A stretch of DNA of 46,766 nt. Origin: Candidatus Thermoplasmatota archaeon (GTDB lineage Archaea > Thermoplasmatota > SW-10-69-26 > JACQPN01 > JAIVGT01). Shown one piece after another: positions 8,735-14,521 of this stretch. Made by a program: the position numbers and the translations under genes. Position 1 is the first letter of the stretch. Each line of letters starts with the position of its first letter. The DNA lies in NCBI GenBank assembly GCA_035541015.1, contig DATLFM010000055.1, forward strand, positions 1 to 46,766, in the 5' to 3' direction. The notes under the pieces were generated by a model, which was given only the letters and a program-made list of their open reading frames with translations, did not search any database and was not told the DNA's origin.

Positions 8735-8985
8735 GCGAGATCGACCCGGCCCTGCAGGGCCCGGACGAGCCCCGCCAAGGCCACCGAAGCCCAAACGACC
8801 TCCAGGACGACGAAGATGGGCGCGTTAAGATACCAAGAGTACACGCCAAGGATGGCGCTTCCGCCCAAGTTCATGCCCGTGTAGGCGACGCCGTCGCGAG
8901 CCATGCGGCCCAAGGCGTTTGCGGAGAAGGCCGAGACCAGAAGCACGAGGCCGACGGCGCCAAAGGTGTCCCAAAGGAGGCTCAT
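8731..8985 (-). CDS. Small three-helix membrane protein (CBU_0592-like)
   Basis: 84 residues with hydrophobic segments at about 8-25, 36-52 and 56-76 and the pattern YTGMNLGGSAILGVYSWYLNAP followed by VVLEVVWASVAL. This resembles the small bacterial/archaeal CBU_0592-type membrane family (recalled, not searched), whose members share a glycine-rich second helix and an ExxW in the third. Function unknown. It lies 11 nt downstream of the tiny CxxC protein C and probably shares its transcript; its stop overlaps the VOC gene stop. Confidence 0.6.
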   Translation of the reverse strand: MSLLWDTFGAVGLVLLVSAFSANALGRMARDGVAYTGMNLGGSAILGVYSWYLNAPIFVVLEVVWASVALAGLVRALQGRVDLA

Positions 8986-8996
8986 GGCAGCGCCCG

Positions 8997-9140
8997 CTAC
9001 GCAGGCAGGGGCTTAATCTCTTCGGCCGCCACGAAGCAGCCTTCGCAAGCGAAGGACGGGGCGCGCGGATCCAGAAGGTACCAGACGCCGTGGACGGGCT
9101 TCTCGCGGCGGCAAACGACGCACCAACGGACCTTCGCCAT
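8997..9140 (-). CDS. Tiny CxxC/CxxC zinc-binding protein C
   Basis: 47 residues from ATG 9140: KVRWCVVCRREK near the start and SFACEGCFVAAEE near the end, giving CxxC-x(25)-CxxC. It keeps the aromatic VWYLLD strand between the pairs seen in proteins A and B (VRVWYSG, IRDWFAA). CTTTAT near 9170-9176 is a plausible TATA element for this start; a longer in-frame start at 9218 would precede it. Too short for most gene callers. Function unknown. Confidence 0.55.
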   Translation of the reverse strand: MAKVRWCVVCRREKPVHGVWYLLDPRAPSFACEGCFVAAEEIKPLPA

Positions 9141-9238
9141 GCGCTCCTCGCATGGGAGGGCCCCGCGGCCATAAAGGCGTTTGCTCGCTCGAAACCAAGC
9201 GACACCCGAGCGCCGCAAGGGCTTTATCGCGCAAGCCG

Positions 9239-9889
9239 ATGGCCGGAAACGTGACGAACCGCGCGAAGCCCCGCTTCGACCTGAGGCTTGGCGTGCTCGC
9301 CGTGCAGGGCGACGTCTCCGAGCACGAGCGCGCGCTCTCCTCCGCCCTCCTGGCCGAGGGCCTCCGCGGGTCCGTCGCTCCGGTCCGGACGCCCGCCGAT
9401 CTCGACCTCGTGGACGGCCTGGCCATGCCCGGCGGCGAGAGCACGGCCATCTCGCGCCTGCTTGTCGCCTCCGGGCTCCACGACCGCCTCGTCGCCCGCG
9501 CCCGCGACGAGGGCCTCCCCCTCCTTGCCACGTGCGCGGGGCTCATCCTCGCCGCCAAGGAAGGCGACCGCCAGGTCTCCGACACGCGAACGCGCCTCCT
9601 TGGCCTTCTGGACCTCGCCGTCGACCGCAACGCCTTCGGGCGGCAGCGGGAGAGCTTCGAGGCGAGCGTGGACCTCGCCGGATTGGGTTCGGTTCCGGCG
9701 GCGTTCATTCGGGCGCCGGCCATCGTCCGCACGTGGGGCGCCTGCGAGCCGTGGGGCCTGCTGGGCAAGACGATCGTGGCCGCGCGGCAGGGAAACGTCC
9801 TTGGCTTGTGCTTCCACCCCGAGCTCACGGGCGACCTTCGCGTGCACCGGCACTTCGTCCAGACGTGCGCCCGGTGGAAGCGCGCCTGA
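9239..9889 (+). CDS. pdxT: Pyridoxal 5'-phosphate synthase glutaminase subunit PdxT
   Basis: 216 residues. Hydrolyses glutamine and channels ammonia to PdxS for de novo PLP synthesis. Signatures: LGVLAVQGDVSEH at the N terminus, GLAMPGGESTAIS (GGES oxyanion-side loop), nucleophile Cys99 in LATCAGLI, and HPEL near the C terminus for the His-Glu of the triad. Full-length for the family. A TATA-like TTTATC at 9223-9228 lies close to the ATG 9239, so translation could instead start at GTG 9251; an ATG at 9152 is too far upstream. pdxS is not in the window. Convergent with the cysteine-rich gene; a triple repeat fills the gap. Confidence 0.92.
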   Translation: MAGNVTNRAKPRFDLRLGVLAVQGDVSEHERALSSALLAEGLRGSVAPVRTPADLDLVDGLAMPGGESTAISRLLVASGLHDRLVARARDEGLPLLATCAGLILAAKEGDRQVSDTRTRLLGLLDLAVDRNAFGRQRESFEASVDLAGLGSVPAAFIRAPAIVRTWGACEPWGLLGKTIVAARQGNVLGLCFHPELTGDLRVHRHFVQTCARWKRA

Positions 9890-9890
9890 T

Positions 9891-9920
9891 GTATACATTC
9901 GTATACATCTGTATACATCC
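9891..9920. repeat. Three tandem 10-bp repeats GTATACAT
   Basis: The palindrome-containing octamer GTATACAT occurs at 9891-9898, 9901-9908 and 9911-9918, exactly 10 bp apart (about one helical turn), and fills the 31-bp gap between the convergent pdxT and cysteine-rich gene. Confidence 0.8.
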
Positions 9921-10385
9921 TCACTTTGCCGTGCCGTGCCCTTCCTCGACGCACATGCCGCACACGTCGTCGCCGCACTTCTTGCACGGCGAGAGGCACT
10001 GGCGGCACGCGGGGTAGCCGCAGTCGGAGCAGTACTCGGCGTGCTCCTTGCACATGGCGCGCGCGTGGCAGCTCTCGCAGTGCTCCCAATCGTCGGCGCA
10101 GCCGACCTTGCCGCAGGTCGTGCATTCGAGGATGCACGCCGGGCAGGCGGCCTCCTTGCACTCGGAGCACTCGGCCACGCAGGTGACGCAGAAGCGCTCG
10201 TGGCAGACGCCGCAGCGGCGAAGGTCCCCGTAGCGGCCCTCCTGCCCGCAGTGGTGGCAGTTGGCGGAGAGCTCGTCGATGTGCAGACGCGCGGGCGCAG
10301 CGCTTGCGCCGGGCACGGGCGCGGCGCACTGCGGGCAGAAGCGGTGGCCCGCGGCGAGCGACTCTCCGCACTGCGCGCAATGCAT
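9921..10385 (-). CDS. Cysteine-rich multi-zinc-finger protein
   Basis: 154 residues. Starts with a zinc-ribbon (MHCAQCGESLAAGHRFCPQC, residues 1-20), a short Ala/Pro linker, then a B-box/RING-like array of CxxC and CxxH pairs from about residue 42 to 148 (for example CHHCG, CGVCHERFC, CSECKEAACPAC, CTTCGKVGC, CKKCGDDVCGMC). No membrane segment. Repeated CxxC-x(n)-CxxC spacing suggests several tandem cross-braced zinc modules that probably bind protein or nucleic acid. A TATA-like GTTAAAATAG at 10408-10417 is 23 nt from the ATG, implying a leaderless mRNA. Confidence 0.75.
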   Translation of the reverse strand: MHCAQCGESLAAGHRFCPQCAAPVPGASAAPARLHIDELSANCHHCGQEGRYGDLRRCGVCHERFCVTCVAECSECKEAACPACILECTTCGKVGCADDWEHCESCHARAMCKEHAEYCSDCGYPACRQCLSPCKKCGDDVCGMCVEEGHGTAK

Positions 10386-10407
10386 GGGGGGGCCGATCGG
10401 GATGGTT

Positions 10408-10417
10408 CTATTTTAAC
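10408..10417 (-). promoter_or_regulatory. TATA-like box for cysteine-rich protein
   Basis: GTTAAAATAG on the minus strand about 23 nt before ATG 10385; the predicted transcript start coincides with the start codon. Confidence 0.55.
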
Positions 10418-11009
10418 GTGCTGCCGGGGCCGAGCCGGAGATCACGACGGCCGGCGGCACGTTTGCCAGGACGTACGTGACGACGCGCGCGTTGGGGAAC
10501 ACTTGCCGGATGAGCTTCAAGCTCGTGGTCGAGTACTGGAAGGCGACGAAGTTGGGCGCCACGCGCCGGAATTCGCGGAGGATCTCCAGGACCTTCTCCT
10601 TGGGCAAGAGCGCAAGCGGAAGCCCGCACACGATGACGTCCGCCGAGCGGACGGGAAGCCGGGAGGCGTCGCCTTGGAAGAGCGAGCCGCGCACAGGATT
10701 CTTCGAAAGGAGGGCCGCGTTGATGTCGACGGCAAGGAATCGGATGCCCTCGCGCGCGGCGCCTTTGGCAAGCGTCTTCGTGATGGCGCCGTCGCCGCAG
10801 CCGACCTCGAGGATCGTGGCCGGCTTGTGGCGCAGCGCCTCGGCCGTGAGGCGCTTGGCCAAGAACGGGCCGGAGCGGAAGAGCGTTCCCACGGCCACGG
10901 GGTTGCGCAGGAACTGCCGCGCGAAGGAGCTCTCGAGGCGCCGGCGCGGCCCCTCGACGAGGGATCGGGGTAGCCTCGCCGCGTTGGGCTTGCGGGACCG
11001 CAGGGCCAT
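10413..11009 (-). CDS. SAM-dependent methyltransferase (PmtA/rRNA dimethylase-like)
   Basis: 198 residues from ATG 11009; a longer in-frame start (11069) adds a low-complexity basic leader. Rossmann motif I is LEVGCGDGAITKTLA (about residues 68-82), motif II acidic loop FLAVDIN, motif III GDASRLPV, and post-III SADVIVCGLPLALLP. The N-terminal block SSFARQFLRNPVAVGTLFRSGPFLAKRL is the membrane- or substrate-docking segment typical of phospholipid N-methyltransferases of the PmtA type. The lipid substrate is inferred; small-molecule or RNA methylation cannot be excluded. Its 3' end overlaps the promoter element of the next leftward gene. Confidence 0.75.
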   Translation of the reverse strand: MALRSRKPNAARLPRSLVEGPRRRLESSFARQFLRNPVAVGTLFRSGPFLAKRLTAEALRHKPATILEVGCGDGAITKTLAKGAAREGIRFLAVDINAALLSKNPVRGSLFQGDASRLPVRSADVIVCGLPLALLPKEKVLEILREFRRVAPNFVAFQYSTTSLKLIRQVFPNARVVTYVLANVPPAVVISGSAPAAR

Positions 11010-11168
11010 GCACGCGCGAAGGCGCAAGGACGATTTCAATCTTGCCCCTTGCGCGGGCCCTCGGAGCAAAACGCGGGAGCGTCGCCGGCGGACGGACTTG
11101 CGCGGCCGATCGGTGTGCCGGAACGGCTATCCTCCTTCCCCAACCCCGGGTCGCGTGGAGGTTGGAGC

Positions 11169-11972
11169 ATGCGACCACGAATCGCAACGAGAGCCTGGGC
11201 CGCGGGGATCGTCCTCGCGGTGGCGCTTGCAGCCGTGCCGGCTGCGGCGCACGAGAACCCGAACCACGGAACGATCAAGGTGCACGACGACGAGGTCGTC
11301 TCGCCCCCGCAGCGAAACGATCCGCGCGTCGACTGCGACTTTTGGATCGAGGGCTTCAAGATGACGAACGACGAGGGCTGGCTCGTGTTCTACGAGTGGC
11401 CGCCCACGGGGGACAAGTCCGAGGTCCTGCGCGCCGACTGGGAGGCCGACGCGGAGGACACGCCCATGGGCTTCCACTTCAAGGCGGGACCCTTCTCGCT
11501 GCCCTCGGGCCACTACCGCGTGGAAGCGTACGTGGACGAGGGCCACTTCGCGAAGGCGAAGATGTTCTGGACCGACTGCGAGGAGGACGATGGCAACGGT
11601 GGAAACGGAGGTCCGCCCCCGCCGCCCGAGTGTCCGCCGACCGAGCTTGAAGCCGTCGCCAACGCCGACGGAACGATCTCCGTCACCGTGATGAACGAGG
11701 GCGCGGTCTTCGTGCTCTACCGCTCCGTGGACGGGGGCGACTGGGAGCATGTGACCGAGATGCTGGACGGGTCGACCGTGGTCGACGGGCCCTACCCCGT
11801 AGGTACGGTCGTGGACTACGGCGTTCGCCACTTCGACGGGCGGCGCGTGACCGCGGAGTTCTGCGCCACCGCGTCGGCGACGGCGATCCCGTTCTTCACG
11901 AGCCCGCTTGCGGCCGCGGGAGCCGCGCTGGGCGGCTTGGGCGCCTACGCGTTCCTCCGCCGGCGGCCGTAG
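11169..11972 (+). CDS. Sortase substrate 1: secreted protein with FN3-like stalk and IPFFTSP C-terminal sorting tail
   Basis: 267 residues. Signal peptide at 1-27 (basic start, hydrophobic run, VPAAAHEN). An acidic head of unknown fold follows (about 28-135), rich in Trp and acidic residues, then a GNGGNGGPPPPPE linker and an FN3-like stalk that opens with CPPT and closes with a Cys about nine residues before the tail. The last 31 residues are the sorting signal: ATAIPFFTSP (237-246), an Ala/Gly-rich hydrophobic helix, and LRRRP. The same stalk-plus-tail recurs in the next two genes, and the apparent sorting enzyme is at 13576. The 27 nt encoding TAIPFFTSP are identical in substrates 1 and 2 (11880-11906 and 12804-12830). 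The start follows GGAG; a strong hairpin terminator follows the gene. Head function unknown. Confidence 0.8.
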   Translation: MRPRIATRAWAAGIVLAVALAAVPAAAHENPNHGTIKVHDDEVVSPPQRNDPRVDCDFWIEGFKMTNDEGWLVFYEWPPTGDKSEVLRADWEADAEDTPMGFHFKAGPFSLPSGHYRVEAYVDEGHFAKAKMFWTDCEEDDGNGGNGGPPPPPECPPTELEAVANADGTISVTVMNEGAVFVLYRSVDGGDWEHVTEMLDGSTVVDGPYPVGTVVDYGVRHFDGRRVTAEFCATASATAIPFFTSPLAAAGAALGGLGAYAFLRRRP

Positions 11973-11984
11973 AGCGTTTCCCGT

Positions 11985-12022
11985 ACGGGCGCCCGCGTCC
12001 GCGGGCGCCCGTTCTTTTTTTT
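11985..12022 (+). terminator. Hairpin plus T-tract after sortase substrate 1
   Basis: A perfect 12-bp stem (ACGGGCGCCCGC at 11985-11996 with its complement at 12001-12012) with a 4-nt loop, followed by TTCTTTTTTTT. It resembles an intrinsic terminator and suggests substrate 1 is transcribed alone. Confidence 0.7.
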
Positions 12023-12134
12023 CGTCGAACGTTTCGCGTTGCCAGGATCCTCTTTTTCCCCTCGCCGCCCCGCCGTCCGAGGCGCGTGCCGGAAACCCTA
12101 TCCTGCCCCGTGGCGGAGAAGCGGCGGCGATCCC

Positions 12135-12896
12135 ATGAACGCACGCATCGTACGAACAGGAATGGCAGTTGGATTGGGCTTGGCCATGGCGCTTCTGGCG
12201 CTTCCGGCCTCCGCGCAGACCGTGACGCCGGGGAACCCCCGCTGTGCCGACCTCGATTCGGACTTCGTGGAGTTCAAGATCGAACCCATGGCCAATGGGG
12301 TGTTCACCGACGGCACGATCGTGGTTACGATCGCGAACTTCAACGGGACGCACTTCGATTTTGTGGCAAGCGAAGGCGTTCACGCGGTCATCGTGAAGGG
12401 CGGCCCGAACGCCAACGTGTACACGTACGACCCGCCCACGAACGCCGACACGGGTCTTCGAGCGCCGATCAACCCGAACAACAACCGTCCCTTTAGCATC
12501 AGCCAGGCCTCCTTCTGCTACATCGTGACGACAAACGGCAACGGGCCGGGGCCGGAGTGCCCGACGAACCTCGAGGCGCAGGCGCGCTCCGATACGACGA
12601 TCCTTCTGACGTGGGACGCCGCGACGGACGCCGACTCGTACAACGTGTACCGCGCCGTCGGGGCCGGACCCTTCGTCCTGCTCGGAAACACGACGGGCAC
12701 GTCGTTCGTGGATTCGGACACGGTCGTCGGCGTGACGTACCGGTACACGGTGACGACCGTGATCGGCGACGAGGAGTCGGAGGACTGCGACGAGGTGGAA
12801 GCCACGGCGATCCCGTTCTTCACGAGCCCGTGGGCCGCCGCGATTGCGACGGTGGGCGCAACGGGCGCCTGGGTGGCCTTGCGCCGCCGCAGCTAG
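12135..12896 (+). CDS. Sortase substrate 2: secreted protein with FN3-like stalk and IPFFTSP tail
   Basis: 253 residues from ATG 12135. Signal peptide 1-25 (LALPASAQT). The head, about residues 26-135, has beta-rich sequence (DGTIVVTIANFNGTHFDFV, then GVHAVIVKGGPNANVYTYDP) and two cysteines, a possible beta-sandwich. The FN3-like stalk runs from CPTNLEAQARS to ESEDCDEVE, with VTYRYTVTTV as the classic FN3 F/G strand pattern. The tail (223-253) is ATAIPFFTSP, a hydrophobic helix starting WAAAIATVGA, and LRRRS. It differs from substrate 1 only in the helix and last residue, so both should be processed by the same enzyme. Followed by its own hairpin terminator. Confidence 0.8.
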   Translation: MNARIVRTGMAVGLGLAMALLALPASAQTVTPGNPRCADLDSDFVEFKIEPMANGVFTDGTIVVTIANFNGTHFDFVASEGVHAVIVKGGPNANVYTYDPPTNADTGLRAPINPNNNRPFSISQASFCYIVTTNGNGPGPECPTNLEAQARSDTTILLTWDAATDADSYNVYRAVGAGPFVLLGNTTGTSFVDSDTVVGVTYRYTVTTVIGDEESEDCDEVEATAIPFFTSPWAAAIATVGATGAWVALRRRS

Positions 12897-12906
12897 GTTC
12901 TTCGAG

Positions 12907-12937
12907 GGGGGCCTCCGGGCCCCCGTTTCTCTTTCTT
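12907..12937 (+). terminator. Hairpin plus T-rich tract after sortase substrate 2
   Basis: A 7-bp GC stem (12907-12913 with 12918-12924), 4-nt loop, then TTTCTCTTTCTT. Weaker than the terminator after substrate 1 but placed identically. Confidence 0.5.
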
Positions 12938-12999
12938 AATGTGGCGGCCGATCGGCGTCCCAGCACCGCTTTGAGCGTCACCGACGAACCCCTCCTCGT

Positions 13000-13566
13000 A
13001 TGCCTCCGCGTTCTCCCCTCGTCCTGCCGAGCCTTGCGTCCCTGTTCTTGTTCCTTGCCGGCGCCGCGACGGTCTCCGCGCAATTCGAACCCCACTGCTC
13101 CGACGGGTTCGACAACGACGAGGACGGCCTCGTCGATTACCCGGACGACCCCGGCTGCGAGTCTCCCGACGACGAGGACGAATCGAACCGCCCGCCGGCG
13201 ACGGCGCCGCCGCCGTGTCCCACGAGCGTGAACGCCGAAGCGCACGAGGACGCGAGCATCATGGTCACGTGGTCGAGCCACTTCACGGCCGAGGTGGACC
13301 GGCTCTACCGCGCCGAGGGCGACGGCCCCTTCGAGCTGTTTGCCCAAAGCACGCCCGAGCATCCGCACATCCTCGACGCGAGCACGACGCCAGGCACGAC
13401 GTACCGCTACCGCGTGACGTCCTCGAACGAGCTTGGCGAGTCGGAGGGGTGCGGTTTCGTCGAAGCGACGGCCGTACCGTTCCTCCCCGACCCGGCCCTT
13501 GGCGTGGCCCTGGCGCTTGCGTGCACGGGGGCCCTCGCGTGGGGCGCTCGCCGGCCGGAGGGTTGA
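13000..13566 (+). CDS. Sortase substrate 3: secreted Ca-loop/FN3-like protein with divergent sorting tail
   Basis: 188 residues. Signal peptide 1-27 (hydrophobic run ending ATVSAQF). The short head contains CSDGFDNDEDGLVDYPDDPG, an EF-hand-like acidic loop flanked by cysteines that is common in secreted bacterial and archaeal proteins and is probably a calcium-stabilised module. The stalk starts CPTSVNAEAHEDASIMVTW and ends ESEGCGFVE. The tail is ATAVPFLPDP, a hydrophobic helix, then ARRPEG, so the PF core and basic end are kept but FTSP is changed to LPDP. It lies nine bases before the sortase gene, and the two are probably one transcript. Confidence 0.78.
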   Translation: MPPRSPLVLPSLASLFLFLAGAATVSAQFEPHCSDGFDNDEDGLVDYPDDPGCESPDDEDESNRPPATAPPPCPTSVNAEAHEDASIMVTWSSHFTAEVDRLYRAEGDGPFELFAQSTPEHPHILDASTTPGTTYRYRVTSSNELGESEGCGFVEATAVPFLPDPALGVALALACTGALAWGARRPEG

Positions 13567-13575
13567 GCCAACCCC

Positions 13576-14496
13576 ATGGCGCCGGCGGCCGAGCGTGCGC
13601 GTCTTGTGGCGGGCCTGCTTGCGGCAGGCTACGGCCTTCTCTCCTTGACGGGCGTCCTCGACCACGAGACGCCCGCGCCCCTGGCGCTTGTCCTCGTGGC
13701 CGTCGGCTTGGGTCTGGCCGCTGCGCCGCTTGCGCGCGCGGCGCGCGCCCCGAGCCCGTCGAAGCCGCTTCGGCGGAACCTCGTCCTTGCGCTGGGCTTC
13801 TTTTGCTTCGGCAGCGTGCTCGCGTACAACCTCGCTTCGGGCTCGGCCTTCTCGGCCCCCGAGCTTGCGCTTCTTGCCTACGGCTTTGCGCTCGTTGCGC
13901 TCGCGCCGTTCCTCGAACGCCGCGCGGGACCGCTCAAGGTCGACACGCTTGTGGCGTACAGCCTTCCTCTGCTCCTTGCGCCCCTTGCCGCGTGGGCGCT
14001 CCAGGCCCTGCTCGAGTCGGGCGCGGGCGACTCGCCGCTTCGGTGGTACCTTCGCCACGCGCTCGTGGATCCCATGGCGGGCACCCTTTCGCTGCTTGGC
14101 ATCCCCGCGTCCGTGCGCGGCGAGACGGTCGCGCTTGCAACCGACCGAGGCACGCTCTTCCTCACCGTGGGCGTCGTGTGCGCCGGCTTCTATCCGGCGG
14201 CCCTCTTCCTGGGCCTCCTGGGCCTCTTCGCGTGGGAGCGCAACCTTCCGCCCCGACGCCTTGCGCTCTACGCGCTGCTTGGGCTTGCGGGCGTCTGGTT
14301 GGCCAACGTCGCGCGGCTCGTGCTGCTGGCCGTGGTCGGCCGCGAATGGGGCGGACGCGCGTTGCAGGAGGCCCATCAGCACGCAGGCTGGGCGCTCTTT
14401 CTTGCCTTCACGCTTGCCTTCTGGTTCTTGGTCCTTCGGCGCTTTGAGCAACCCGCTGCCGCCGGCGGCGGCCTGAGCCAAACCGCAAAGAACTAG
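13576..14496 (+). CDS. Archaeosortase/exosortase-family transpeptidase
   Basis: 306 residues, about eight hydrophobic segments. The exosortase catalytic triad is visible: Cys202 in VVCAGFYPAALFLGLLGLF, Arg247 in NVARLVLL (N-x-x-R), and His269 in EAHQHAGWALFLAF. The 22-residue Arg-to-His gap and the H-x-G-W pattern match bacterial exosortases better than haloarchaeal ArtA, where the third residue is Arg (recalled from the family literature). Such enzymes cleave tripartite C-terminal signals at the membrane and pass the protein to an anchor. Three proteins with a shared tail lie directly upstream, and substrate 3 ends nine bases before this ATG, so they are the probable substrates. The cleavage site and the anchor are not known. 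Confidence 0.82.
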   Translation: MAPAAERARLVAGLLAAGYGLLSLTGVLDHETPAPLALVLVAVGLGLAAAPLARAARAPSPSKPLRRNLVLALGFFCFGSVLAYNLASGSAFSAPELALLAYGFALVALAPFLERRAGPLKVDTLVAYSLPLLLAPLAAWALQALLESGAGDSPLRWYLRHALVDPMAGTLSLLGIPASVRGETVALATDRGTLFLTVGVVCAGFYPAALFLGLLGLFAWERNLPPRRLALYALLGLAGVWLANVARLVLLAVVGREWGGRALQEAHQHAGWALFLAFTLAFWFLVLRRFEQPAAAGGGLSQTAKN

Positions 14497-14521
14497 GCCG
14501 GCCGGAAGGGTTTCCGTCGCC

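Noticed and set aside
9891-9920. GTATACAT triplet considered as a CRISPR-like array
   Set aside because: Units are only 8-10 bp with no spacers and no cas genes nearby.
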